A stretch of 64,000 bases of DNA from Lachnospiraceae bacterium. GTDB lineage: Bacteria; Bacillota; Clostridia; Lachnospirales; Lachnospiraceae. The notes beneath the pieces are model-generated. The model worked only from the letters and a program-made list of their open reading frames with translations, ran no database searches and was not told the origin of the DNA. Where the stretch lies: contig JAIKZQ010000028.1 of the NCBI GenBank assembly GCA_024682075.1, forward strand, positions 1-64,000, given 5' to 3'. A program made the translations under genes and the position numbers. Shown here one piece after another: positions 1 to 7,951 of the stretch (within the stretch, counting starts at the first letter, position 1; the number at the start of each line of letters is the position of its first letter).

Positions 1-204
1 TTACTTGTTAAGACCGTACTTCTTATTGAACTTGTCAATACGACCGTCGGCTCTTGCGCTCTTCTGCTGTCCGGTATAGAACGAATGGCACTTGGAGCAA
101 ACCTCGACGTGTATCTCAGGTCTGGTTGAACCGGTTACAAAAGTGTTGCCACAGTTGCAGGTAACGGTTGCCTGATAATACTGGGGATGTATTCCTTCCT
201 TCAT
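1..204 (-). CDS. rpmE: 50S ribosomal protein L31
   Basis: Small protein of the large ribosomal subunit, 67 residues, the usual length of the zinc-containing type A form of L31. Four cysteines fit a zinc site: C16 and C18 in a CxC pair and C36 and C39 in a CxxC pair. The C-terminal motif ending in FNKKYG is typical of the family. The ATG at 204 follows a clear Shine-Dalgarno (GAGGTGAAG). A good promoter and a structured leader lie upstream, between this gene and rho, so it is probably transcribed on its own. The stop codon is at the window edge, so its downstream context is not visible. Family assignment is secure. Confidence 0.97.
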   Translation of the reverse strand: MKEGIHPQYYQATVTCNCGNTFVTGSTRPEIHVEVCSKCHSFYTGQQKSARADGRIDKFNKKYGLNK

Positions 205-239
205 TTCTTCACCTCTCTATATATAAAGTAAATTGTTGT

Positions 240-276
240 CTGTTCTCATCCACACTGCTTATGCAGCCACAAACAG
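240..276 (-). promoter_or_regulatory. Candidate L31 autoregulatory leader hairpin
   Basis: Read on the minus strand, the predicted start of the rpmE transcript folds into an outer CTGTT/AACAG pairing that encloses a GCTG/GCAG hairpin. L31 mRNA leaders bound by the protein are known in Firmicutes. I infer, and cannot confirm, that this is one; a covariance-model search would decide. Confidence 0.35.
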
Positions 277-283
277 CTCTACT

Positions 284-312
284 AATATATCACTACCCGG
301 TTTTTATTGCAA
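284..312 (-). promoter_or_regulatory. rpmE promoter
   Basis: On the minus strand, TTGCAA (307-312) is followed by a 17-base spacer and TATATT (284-289), with a TG one base before the -10. The predicted start is near 277, where the leader hairpin begins. Confidence 0.65.
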
Positions 313-393
313 GAGATATTTTAAGGATTTACGTTATGTGGAAACCAACCCACATTTCCACCCGGGTCATGCCGGTCAATCGATGATATATCA

Positions 394-619
394 GGACGGG
401 GCCGCGTATATATATTTTTGCGATTTTGAACGAGCCGATGAAGTTCCCGGAATGCACCACCTGAGCACATTTTCGCCCGGACGGCGAAAATAGCGAGCCG
501 AAGACAGGATGTCTTCTGCGAGCGGTGCGAGACCCGGAATAGCGTAAATATCCCGCATTCCGCAGAACTTCACGGCGAAGTGATCATGAGCAAAAATACA
601 TATATATGCGGCCCCGTCC
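394..619. repeat. Long imperfect inverted repeat LIR1
   Basis: The outer arms start GGACGGGGCCGC at 394 and end GCGGCCCCGTCC at 619. They pair for about 65 bases with a few bulges, including GAAGTTC/GAACTTC and GGAATGC/GCATTCC further in. The loop holds two smaller hairpins (TTTTCGCC/GGCGAAAA near 472-490 and GAAGACA/TGTCTTC near 498-514) separated by GCGAGC-type sequence. The element ends 15 bases after the rho stop codon and could act as its terminator. With the rpmE leader and promoter it fills the 430-base gap between rpmE and rho. No convincing gene lies inside; the short reading frames look random. Confidence 0.8.
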
Positions 620-634
620 GTCTAAGTCAGCTTA

Positions 635-2416
635 TTACACGTGATTCCTCACATTGATGTTCCTCACAAGTTCCGCATTGGACCTAGTGTTCTTGAACTC
701 CTCCAACAGCCTGTCGGCAGCATCATCGGATTTAAGCCCGTTCAATGCCCTTCTTGCGATCTCCATGGCCCTCAGCTCTTCTCTTGTAAGAAGCAGGTCC
801 TCACGCCTTGTTCCGGACTTTGCAAGATCCACGGCAGGGAAGATCCTCTTTTCCGAAAGCTTCCTGTCAAGGATCATCTCCATGTTACCGGTTCCCTTGA
901 ATTCCTCGTAGACCACGTCATCCATCTTGGATCCGGTCTCGACAAGAGCTGTGGCAAGTATCGTGAGAGATCCGCCCTCTCTCATGTTCCTCGCAGCACC
1001 GAAGAACCTTTTGGGCATATGAAGTGCGGCAGGATCAAGACCACCCGAAAGAGTACGTCCGCTGGGCGGAATGACCTGGTTGTATGCCCTTGCAAGCCTT
1101 GTTATGGAATCAAGCAGGATCACAACGTCTTCCTTGTGCTCGACAAGCCTTCTTGCACGCTCTATGACCATCTCGGAAACTCTTGCATGATGCTCGGGCA
1201 TCTCATCGAAGGTCGAATAGATGACCTCGACATTCCTTCCCCTGATGGCTTCCTTCATGTCAGTGACTTCCTCGGGACGCTCATCGATCAGGAGAATGAT
1301 GATGTGTGTCTCGGGATTGTGGAACAGTATCGACTGCGCAACGGACTTAAGGAGTGTTGTTTTTCCGGCCTTCGGAGGCGATACGATCATTCCTCTCTGA
1401 CCTTTTCCGACAGGACTGACAAGATCCATGACACGCATTGCGATATTCTTCTCATCACTCGTCTCCATGCGGATCCTCTCGTTGGGGAAGATCGGAGTCA
1501 TGTTCTCAAACGCCACTCTCTTCATTGCATCTGAAAGAGAATAGCCGTTCACTGTGTTAAGGAAGATAAGCGGCGAGAATTTCTCGGTAGCAGTCTTGGC
1601 TTTCTTAACACCGTCAAGCACATCACCCGTGCGCAGACCGAACTTGCGGATCTGGGCAGGCGACACATATACATCACTTTCACCGGGAAGATAATTATCG
1701 CATCTGATGAATCCGTACCCTTCAGGCATGACTTCAAGAATTCCGTATGCGGGCTCGTCGCCTTCCTGAGGAACATATGCATTATCCGGACGCTGGTTCT
1801 TGTCCTGATCTGCGTTCTGTTTTCTTTCAGTCTGTTCATTCTGTCTGCGGTCACGCTTATCTTCGGACTGTTCGCCCTGCCTGCGCTCACGCTTATCTTC
1901 GGACTGTTCGCCCTGCCTGCGGTCACGCTTATCTTCAGACTGTTCGCCCTGCCTGCGCTCACGCTTGTCTTCAGTCTGCTCATTCTGTCTGCGCTCACGC
2001 TTTTCGGAAGGCTGTCCGGGCTGTCCCTTTTCGCGCTTGTCCTCAGTCTTTGCCTGCACGGGCTCTTCTTTTACGGAAGCATCCGCAGAGGATGCATCTG
2101 CATTTTTAGCGCCGAAAGTTTCTGCCTCTCCCTCTTTTTTCGCGGGAGCGGTCTTTTTCTTATCACCCTTGCCGGATGACTTTTTCTTATCGGCATTCTT
2201 CTCAGCTGATTTTCCGGAAGTTTTTTTGTCCTGCTTTTCACCTGAAGAAGCGGGAGCCTTTTCGGAAGATTCCTTTTCTGCCTTCATCTTCTCATCAAGT
2301 TCCACAAGTTTCTCGATAAGCTCTTCTTTCTTGAGACCGGTAACACCCTTCAGTCCTGCGGACTTGGCAATGTCCCTGAGCTGGGTAAGAGTAAAGCTCT
2401 TAAGTTTTTCTCTCAT
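635..2416 (-). CDS. rho: Transcription termination factor Rho
   Basis: Hexameric RNA-dependent ATPase and helicase that ends transcription. The protein has 593 residues against about 420 in the standard form. Residues 1-40 form the Rho_N helical domain. Residues 41-215 are a highly charged linker rich in Lys, Glu, Asp and Gln. The cold-shock-like RNA-binding domain lies near 218-266 (EGYGFIR). The ATPase core follows, with a Walker A of the form PPKAGKTT, the segment [13 protein letters not shown], and [13 protein letters not shown]. The linker ends in five tandem 12-residue units (142-201). Charged insertions in this place are known in some Rho proteins of Actinobacteria and Clostridia. It is preceded by its own promoter and a leader of about 130 bases. 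Confidence 0.97.
   Translation of the reverse strand: MREKLKSFTLTQLRDIAKSAGLKGVTGLKKEELIEKLVELDEKMKAEKESSEKAPASSGEKQDKKTSGKSAEKNADKKKSSGKGDKKKTAPAKKEGEAETFGAKNADASSADASVKEEPVQAKTEDKREKGQPGQPSEKRERRQNEQTEDKRERRQGEQSEDKRDRRQGEQSEDKRERRQGEQSEDKRDRRQNEQTERKQNADQDKNQRPDNAYVPQEGDEPAYGILEVMPEGYGFIRCDNYLPGESDVYVSPAQIRKFGLRTGDVLDGVKKAKTATEKFSPLIFLNTVNGYSLSDAMKRVAFENMTPIFPNERIRMETSDEKNIAMRVMDLVSPVGKGQRGMIVSPPKAGKTTLLKSVAQSILFHNPETHIIILLIDERPEEVTDMKEAIRGRNVEVIYSTFDEMPEHHARVSEMVIERARRLVEHKEDVVILLDSITRLARAYNQVIPPSGRTLSGGLDPAALHMPKRFFGAARNMREGGSLTILATALVETGSKMDDVVYEEFKGTGNMEMILDRKLSEKRIFPAVDLAKSGTRREDLLLTREELRAMEIARRALNGLKSDDAADRLLEEFKNTRSNAELVRNINVRNHV
1814..1993 (-). repeat. 36-bp tandem repeat inside rho
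   Basis: Five in-frame copies of a 36-base unit encode RRQ(G/N)EQ(S/T)EDKR(D/E), residues 142-201 of Rho. The middle copies are almost identical at DNA level; the first and last copies have diverged (N and T in place of G and S; the last ends in ERKQN). The unit length is a multiple of three, so copy number can change without a frameshift. Confidence 0.85.
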
Positions 2417-2551
2417 AAAATACCCGGATTCCTTTCAGAATATAAAAATAGAATTGTTTATGATAGTTGCTCTCTTTTTAAAGTGGTATGTTTCGGAATA
2501 CGAATTTCAGAAACAAATTGAAAAATAGAAAAATGAAATAACTACAAAAAC

Positions 2552-2580
2552 TTTATAACACGAGAAAAATAAGGCGTCAA
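2552..2580 (-). promoter_or_regulatory. rho promoter
   Basis: On the minus strand, TTGACG (2575-2580), a 17-base spacer and TATAAA (2552-2557) give a near-consensus promoter with a predicted start near 2545. A run of 11 T on the same strand (2582-2592) lies just upstream, after a weak GC-rich hairpin, and may end transcription from the YPDV gene. Nothing else is evident in the 305-base gap between the two genes. Confidence 0.65.
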
Positions 2581-2721
2581 CAAAAAAAAAAAGCCCCGTT
2601 CTTTACTCAAAGCTCATGTACCGTGAAGATGACATTTTGCTTTTCATAAGTCCGGGACTTTAAAAGATCAATTCCAAAGTTGTTTTTTCTTATGCCGCAG
2701 GCACATAAACCCGGAGGAGTA

Positions 2722-3462
2722 TCATCTGAATCTCAACGCAACCTCGGTCTCAATGGTCAGGTTATCGATATTTCCGTACACTCTTGAATCCGTCACGACT
2801 GCAGTGGCATTGTATGCGGTCTTCAGATATGCAGACTGTGCATTGACATAAGCGGTAACGCCCTCGGCGGAAAGCGTGCCGTTCCAGGTCGTGATGATCG
2901 TAAGGGTTGTGACTCTGAATTTGGCTGCCTGTCTGACCGCATTCATCACGTCCTCGGGTGTCGATACCTGAGCCACCACTCCGGCAGGAGTGAACGTGAT
3001 CTTCAGTTCCGACTTGGGTGCTCCTTCATAGGGAAGCCTTCCCTCATTCATGCCGTAATACAGATAATGGTTGTAAAGTGCAGTGGCATCATTTCCGAGC
3101 ACGGCCACGACATCGGGATATTTGCGTGCATAGAAAACCGGATCGAACTTTCCTCCGTCGGGCATCGTGATCACCGTAGAAGCCGGCGCCGTGGTCTCAT
3201 TCGAAGAAGCGGGCACAAACGCTCCGGCATAGGGAAGTCTTTTTTCGGCGATGCCAAACATCAGATAATGCTGATAAAGAAGCGTTTCATTCATGCCAAA
3301 AGCCGCATATACATCCGGATATGTTGCCGCATAAAAAGAAGCATCGAAATCTCTTCCGTCGGGCATGCGTCTGACCGCAGCCTCTGCCCCGGATTCGGGC
3401 AGCAATGAAAATGCCGCGACTGCAATGACCACAGATATGCACATCATCAATTTTTTCTTCAT
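2722..3462 (-). CDS. Secreted protein with two YPDV-type repeats
   Basis: A protein of 246 residues with an N-terminal signal peptide (KKK, then a hydrophobic stretch ending near Ala-Glu-Ala). Two modules of about 45-50 residues follow, each with the pattern MPDG..FD..FYA..YPDV...G......L..HYL..G..E.RLPY. The C-terminal 95 residues match no domain I recognise. A longer frame exists upstream, but ATG 3462 has the Shine-Dalgarno (GGCGGAGA) and starts the signal peptide. The same repeats occur in the L,D-transpeptidase at 14746-15705, which suggests a cell-surface role. The gene stands alone, divergent from the PHP phosphatase, with a strong promoter. Function unknown. Confidence 0.75.
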   Translation of the reverse strand: MKKKLMMCISVVIAVAAFSLLPESGAEAAVRRMPDGRDFDASFYAATYPDVYAAFGMNETLLYQHYLMFGIAEKRLPYAGAFVPASSNETTAPASTVITMPDGGKFDPVFYARKYPDVVAVLGNDATALYNHYLYYGMNEGRLPYEGAPKSELKITFTPAGVVAQVSTPEDVMNAVRQAAKFRVTTLTIITTWNGTLSAEGVTAYVNAQSAYLKTAYNATAVVTDSRVYGNIDNLTIETEVALRFR

Positions 3463-3499
3463 GCTGTCTCCGCCTTTCGGTAACAGTTCAACTGAAAAT

Positions 3500-3527
3500 A
3501 TTATATCATCTGGGAAAATATGGTCAA
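3500..3527 (-). promoter_or_regulatory. Promoter of the secreted YPDV gene
   Basis: On the minus strand, TTGACC (3522-3527), a 16-base spacer and TATAAT (3500-3505). A possible plus-strand -10, TATACT at 3544-3549, lies opposite and would serve the divergent phosphatase gene, but its -35 is poor. Confidence 0.65.
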
Positions 3528-3579
3528 CAAAGCACAAACGCGTTATACTGTTAAGGCACGTTTAAAAAAGGAGCACATA

Positions 3580-4350
3580 ATGAAGATCAATCTGCACTCT
3601 CATACCGCAAGATGCGGACACGCGAGCGGCACCGAGAAGGAATACATAGAAGAAGCATTAAGAGTCGGGATGACCGATTTCGGATTTTCCGATCACACAC
3701 CCATGCCCTTTCCCGAAGGATATTCATCAGCAGGCATGCGCATGGGCCTCGATCAGATGGATGACTACACGGATACGATCCTTGCACTGAAAAAAGAATA
3801 CAAGGATAAGATAAATATCTACCTGGGACTGGAAGTCGAATACTATCCCGAACTGTTTGATAAGTTAATGGTCTTCCTTGAGGATTATCCCGTCGAATAC
3901 ATGATCCTCGGACAGCACTGCACTAAGAATCAGTACGATGGCAGATGGGCCGGCGAGGAAACCGAGGATGAGGAAAGACTCGTGATGTATGCAGACCAGG
4001 TCATAGAGGGACTTGGGACCGGTAAATTCATCTATCTCGCACATCCCGATCTCATCAACTTCGCAGGCGATGAACGAATCTATCTGAAAGAAATGAGCAG
4101 GATCTGCGAATATGCCTACGATCACCATGTTCCGCTCGAGATCAATCTGCTCGGGATCGGTGACGGAAGAAATTATCCCAATCCTCTTTTCTGGAAGCTG
4201 GCAGGCGAGACGGGAAATGATGTTGTCATCGGACTTGATGCACATCATGTCCATATGATCGATGTGCCACAGACCGAAAAAATGGCAATGGAGATAGTCA
4301 GCAAATACAATCTGAATCTCATCCCCACTCCGCTGCCCGAGATGAAATAA
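3580..4350 (+). CDS. PHP-domain histidinol-phosphatase family protein
   Basis: Protein of 256 residues of the PHP phosphoesterase superfamily, closest to the HisK-type histidinol-phosphatase, which removes phosphate from histidinol phosphate in histidine synthesis. Metal-site motifs are visible: HSH at residues 6-8, a GFSDHTP segment, a GLEVEYYP segment, GQHC, AHPD, and a C-terminal GLDAHH. The start at 3580 follows an AAAGGAG site; the frame upstream lacks one. No other his genes are near, so a different phosphate ester substrate is possible. It is a single-gene unit ended by a strong terminator. Family confidence is high; substrate confidence is moderate. Confidence 0.82.
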   Translation: MKINLHSHTARCGHASGTEKEYIEEALRVGMTDFGFSDHTPMPFPEGYSSAGMRMGLDQMDDYTDTILALKKEYKDKINIYLGLEVEYYPELFDKLMVFLEDYPVEYMILGQHCTKNQYDGRWAGEETEDEERLVMYADQVIEGLGTGKFIYLAHPDLINFAGDERIYLKEMSRICEYAYDHHVPLEINLLGIGDGRNYPNPLFWKLAGETGNDVVIGLDAHHVHMIDVPQTEKMAMEIVSKYNLNLIPTPLPEMK

Positions 4351-4354
4351 AAAG

Positions 4355-4393
4355 AAAAGATCATGACGCTGCATCGCGCCATGATCTTTTTTT
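4355..4393. terminator. Bidirectional terminator between convergent genes
   Basis: The stem AGATCATG/CATGATCT, with an inner GC-rich region, is followed by T7 on the plus strand. On the minus strand it is followed by T-rich sequence (CTTTTCTTTTT). It serves the phosphatase gene and the convergent membrane-protein gene. Confidence 0.85.
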
Positions 4394-4423
4394 ATGCATA
4401 TCATCACGTCTATATGCTTGTCA

Positions 4424-6136
4424 TCACGACATGAATCCGCCTGAAAAATCATCGGCGTCAGGTTCGTAGAGCTCCGGAAGATCCAGATTTACCGGCACCG
4501 AAGGGAAATCATAATATCCTGTCTGATCACCCTCTACAGGTGCATACACATAATGCCCTCCTCCGAGATCCACCTTGTATGTTTCGTATACCCCGTAATC
4601 CTGAGGCTGTACATAATAAGGCTCATAATCAACACTCTTCATGTACTTTCCGAGCATGATCCCCTTATACGCAACAAACAGTCCGATGAAACATATCGCG
4701 CCTTTTGACAGATACATTGCTGCCTTCTTTTCACCCAATGCATCAATGATCCTGACATAAACGGATCCGAATGTAAGAAGAGGCAACATCAGAATGTATC
4801 CCTGTCCGTATCTTACAAGCGGCGAAGAGAAAAGCCAGAATGCAAACGATACGGCATAAGCGAGTATTATGTAATCAGGCACATAGTTCTTATCATTTTC
4901 TTTCTTTCGACAAGCCGCAATGCTGAAGATCATTCCGCATAACCATACGATCATTCCCGCAAAGCTTGAAAGCAGCAGTACCTTCTCTGTTCTCCCAAGA
5001 CCGGACATCCAGTGAGGGAACCATTCGGAAAATGCATAATGAGCGGAATCCATATTGGAAAAACCTCTTCCGAAAGCAATGATGTAATCCGCATCTATCT
5101 CTGCAGCCTGTGCTGATATCTTCCAGTCGGGATCAAAAATGTCGATTGCAGTCGACGGATACATGAGCCATCCTGAAAGAAAATAGTTTCTGATAAAAAA
5201 CGGAAGCAGAATCGCAAGGACGCATACGGCATATTTCAGTATCTGCTTATATCTTTTTTCTTTTATCAGCATAACGAGCGGTATCAGTACCGCCATGCAA
5301 AGAGGCGCCGCCGAAAGTTTGACGGTAAGATCAAAAAACGCAAGCAGTACAGGCATGGCATAAAAATCCGCATCTGCCCTGTTCTCTGCACCTTCGATCA
5401 GCCTGACCGCAATGTAGCAGATAAGCAGCATAGTGAAATAATCCGATGCTGGTGATGAGATCTCATCATAGATGTTCAGCACGTAATATATGGACGCAAT
5501 CCTTGCAAAGTCGGAAAGAAATACCTTCCTGTCCTTAAACACGTGAAATATCCTAAGACCCGATATCATCACAAGAAGAGCCATAAATCCGGCGCATGCA
5601 TGATATGATCTTCCGCCCAGGAATGCAAAACTGTACAGTGCCTGCACCGCGAAAGAGGAACTGTTATATGCAAGTCTTCCGTTCAGATTGCCGAGCCCTT
5701 TCACCACTCCGTAATCTTCTATCCAGTGAATGGCCTGTCCGTGATACAGGTCGGAATCGAAATGAAAATATCCCCTCGAAGCTCCATATGCCATGATGAG
5801 CGAAAGGAGCATAATGAGAATACATTTTGAGGGGCTGATTTTTTTTATGAATGATGAGAATTTTTTATCGGTGCTTTTAATGAAGCGCGTCAGATAAAAG
5901 ATGATACAGACGAAAACAAGAAAAATATTTGCGGCAAGCCCTACTCCCGCAAAGATGCTGAAGATCTGCGCATACACAGTCGAAACCATGAACCCTGCCA
6001 TGCAGATGTCTTCAGTGCAAATGCCGGCATTTCCGAAGGTCTTCTTTACATCTGTTCCGAGCACGGAAAAAAGAAGCCTTCCAAGAGCATAGGTCGTAAG
6101 GAACACATATATCCATATTAGAAGATTGAAAAGCAT
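4424..6136 (-). CDS. Polytopic membrane protein, possibly a GT-C-like glycosyltransferase
   Basis: Protein of 570 residues with roughly 12 hydrophobic membrane segments. The first large loop has the segment HFDSDLYHGQAIHWIEDYG and then GLGNLNGRLAYNSSSF. This Asp/His-rich loop pattern resembles the uncharacterised LIC_10190-type membrane family and, loosely, the catalytic loop of lipid-linked-sugar (GT-C) glycosyltransferases. A soluble tail of about 60 residues rich in Tyr, Asp and Pro follows the last membrane segment. The start at 6136 has GGAGAG in front, 12 bases after the sigma-factor gene, so it is likely the last gene of that operon. The function is inferred only from topology. Confidence 0.6.
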   Translation of the reverse strand: MLFNLLIWIYVFLTTYALGRLLFSVLGTDVKKTFGNAGICTEDICMAGFMVSTVYAQIFSIFAGVGLAANIFLVFVCIIFYLTRFIKSTDKKFSSFIKKISPSKCILIMLLSLIMAYGASRGYFHFDSDLYHGQAIHWIEDYGVVKGLGNLNGRLAYNSSSFAVQALYSFAFLGGRSYHACAGFMALLVMISGLRIFHVFKDRKVFLSDFARIASIYYVLNIYDEISSPASDYFTMLLICYIAVRLIEGAENRADADFYAMPVLLAFFDLTVKLSAAPLCMAVLIPLVMLIKEKRYKQILKYAVCVLAILLPFFIRNYFLSGWLMYPSTAIDIFDPDWKISAQAAEIDADYIIAFGRGFSNMDSAHYAFSEWFPHWMSGLGRTEKVLLLSSFAGMIVWLCGMIFSIAACRKKENDKNYVPDYIILAYAVSFAFWLFSSPLVRYGQGYILMLPLLTFGSVYVRIIDALGEKKAAMYLSKGAICFIGLFVAYKGIMLGKYMKSVDYEPYYVQPQDYGVYETYKVDLGGGHYVYAPVEGDQTGYYDFPSVPVNLDLPELYEPDADDFSGGFMS

Positions 6137-6148
6137 GTATCTCTCCGC

Positions 6149-6790
6149 TCAGATCGAATCCCTTATCTTTTTTCTGGCTCTTGATATGGCCTTCTCCGCT
6201 GCTTTTTCGGTGATGCCAAGTACCCCGGCTATTTTCCTTACAGGCACGCCTTTCATCTTAAGTGAAAGAGATATGCGTTCCGACTCGGTAAGCCTTTCCC
6301 TGAAGGCAAGCCCAAATTTTTCTTTTAATTCATCGAAAAGAGCGATCTCCTCAGGTGTCATGTCCGGCGACTGAAGCGCCTTGTTTTCATTCCACTGGGG
6401 ATCCGTTTCCGATACATCCGTTGAAATATAATCTTTAAGAGGAGAATTCTTAAGACTGTTACGCGATGAAAGGGTATTCAGGATCCTGTTTTTTATCACC
6501 ACGGATGCGTATGTCCTGAATCCGGCGCCTTTTGAAGGATCGTATTTTTCGATTGCATCGTAAAGCCCGATCATTCCTTCCTGACGGAAATCATCAACAT
6601 CGGAAGGCATTATTCCGTTTATGTTTTTCACGATATTAAAGACAAGGCCTGTGTGTCTTGATATCAGAAAATTAAGGATGGCGGGATACTCGTAGGATAC
6701 TTCATGCATCCTCTCAATAAGTTTCTCGTCACTTACATCCTCATAATCGGGATAACCGAATGTATTATTCTTATCAGGAATTTTGCTCAA
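6149..6790 (-). CDS. sigH: Sigma-70 family factor, SigH-like
   Basis: A 213-residue sigma factor. Region 2 is visible around residues 45-110 (VDDFRQEGMIGLYDAIEKYDP), and a helix-turn-helix region 4 at about 160-210 (VRKIAGVLGITEKAAEKAISRARKKI). Gene order cysS-mrnC-rlmB-sigma matches the sigH locus of Bacillus and Clostridia, which supports SigH, the early stationary-phase/sporulation factor. The start is a TTG at 6790 with AAGGG upstream, two bases after rlmB; no ATG occurs until residue 29. The sequence is diverged in region 2, so orthology rests mostly on synteny. The role in this organism is not shown. Confidence 0.75.
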   Translation of the reverse strand: MSKIPDKNNTFGYPDYEDVSDEKLIERMHEVSYEYPAILNFLISRHTGLVFNIVKNINGIMPSDVDDFRQEGMIGLYDAIEKYDPSKGAGFRTYASVVIKNRILNTLSSRNSLKNSPLKDYISTDVSETDPQWNENKALQSPDMTPEEIALFDELKEKFGLAFRERLTESERISLSLKMKGVPVRKIAGVLGITEKAAEKAISRARKKIRDSI

Positions 6791-6792
6791 TA

Positions 6793-7581
6793 TCAGCCCT
6801 TCATGCGTCTTCGAACTATCTCGTAACTGAGTATTCCGCAGGCAACGGAAGCATTAAGTGAATCTATCTCACCCTTCATAGGAATGCTTGCGATCATGTC
6901 ACATTTTTCCCTGACAAGCCTCGATACACCGCTTCCTTCATTTCCGATGACAAGTCCTATGGGACCGGTGAGATTAAGGTCATACATTACCGTTCCGTCC
7001 ATCGCGGCACAGACGAACCATATGCCTTTTTCCTTGAGTTCATCTATGGTCCTTGAAATATTGGTGACCTTGGCAACAGGAATGAAGTTCAGTGCTCCCG
7101 CGCTTGCACGTGCCACGGACGCCGTAAGTCCCACTGCTCTGTCCTTGGGGATTATCACGCCATGAGCTCCCGCCTGATCCGCAGTCCTGATTATCGCGCC
7201 GAGATTGTGGGGATCTTCTATGCCGTCAAGAATGATGATGAAAGGATCCTCTCCCTTTTCCTCAGCTCTCTTCAGTATATCCGAAACCTCACTGTATTCA
7301 TAAGCTGCGGTGATGGCAATGACCCCCTGGTGATGCCCGGTTGCGGACATATGATCAAGTCTGTCCTTATCGACATACTTGATCACCGTTCCCGCCTTTG
7401 CAGCTTCTCTCTTGATCGTAAGCACCGCTCCGTCCCTGCATCCGTCGAGCACATATAGCCTGTCGACGGGCTTCCCGGCACGGAAAGCCTCAAGCACGGG
7501 GTTTCTGCCTTCTATCGCATTTTCATTTGGCTTCTTTGCGTAGCCTTCATTATCTTCTTTTCTATTTTGATCCTTCGACAT
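6793..7581 (-). CDS. rlmB: 23S rRNA (guanosine-2'-O)-methyltransferase RlmB family
   Basis: SpoU/TrmH-family enzyme of 262 residues that methylates the 2'-OH of a guanosine in 23S rRNA using S-adenosylmethionine. An N-terminal substrate-binding domain (EGRNPVLEAF) is followed by the SPOUT domain. Its three motifs are visible: DPHNLGAIIRTADQAG, IGNEGSGVSRL, and SLNASVACGILSYE. The first 20 residues are a charged extension. The start overlaps the end of mrnC by 20 bases, so translation is probably coupled. Confidence 0.93.
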   Translation of the reverse strand: MSKDQNRKEDNEGYAKKPNENAIEGRNPVLEAFRAGKPVDRLYVLDGCRDGAVLTIKREAAKAGTVIKYVDKDRLDHMSATGHHQGVIAITAAYEYSEVSDILKRAEEKGEDPFIIILDGIEDPHNLGAIIRTADQAGAHGVIIPKDRAVGLTASVARASAGALNFIPVAKVTNISRTIDELKEKGIWFVCAAMDGTVMYDLNLTGPIGLVIGNEGSGVSRLVREKCDMIASIPMKGEIDSLNASVACGILSYEIVRRRMKG

Positions 7582-7951
7582 ATTCCGCTCCGAATCTGAT
7601 CAGCTCATCAGCACGCTCCGTGTTGCCCGACATGTAGAGATATCCTATAAGGGATTCAAGTCCCGTGGCTCTCTTGTATGCCGCAAAATCCGTCCCTCTT
7701 CCGGAAGGATGCGCATGATTCCTGCCACGGTGCATGATTTCCTGCTCTTCATCAGTCAGGATCCCCTTTTCGATAAGCGCTTCATACACCGCAGCCTGAG
7801 CATCGGCGCTTACATACTTCACCGATGCCTTGTGGAATTTTCCGACATTCATGTCACCTTTTTGAAGAAGCATGTGCCTGATGATCAGGCTCATATATGC
7901 ATCTCCGATAAATGCTAATGAAAGGGGTGAGTAGTTTACGCTTTCTTCCAC
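7562..7951 (-). CDS. mrnC: Mini-ribonuclease 3
   Basis: Dimeric RNase III-like enzyme of 129 residues without a double-stranded-RNA-binding domain; in Firmicutes it matures the ends of 23S rRNA. The RNase III signature appears as FIGDAYMSLIIR, with the second acidic helix near ATGLESLIGYLYMSG. The start is GTG at 7951, inside the end of cysS (16-base overlap), with GAGAGGG at good spacing. The overlap with both neighbours shows a compact cysS-mrnC-rlmB-sigma operon. Confidence 0.93.
   Translation of the reverse strand: MEESVNYSPLSLAFIGDAYMSLIIRHMLLQKGDMNVGKFHKASVKYVSADAQAAVYEALIEKGILTDEEQEIMHRGRNHAHPSGRGTDFAAYKRATGLESLIGYLYMSGNTERADELIRFGAEYVEGSK

Noticed and set aside
233..573. Short frames in the rpmE-rho gap on both strands
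   Set aside because: They follow the inverted-repeat structure of LIR1 and lack ribosome-binding sites.
641..1534. 297-residue frame on the plus strand inside rho
   Set aside because: It is antisense to the highly conserved Rho core, has no ribosome-binding site and matches no family.
1814..1993. Regular 36-base repeats as a CRISPR array
   Set aside because: Units are contiguous without spacers and are in frame within rho.
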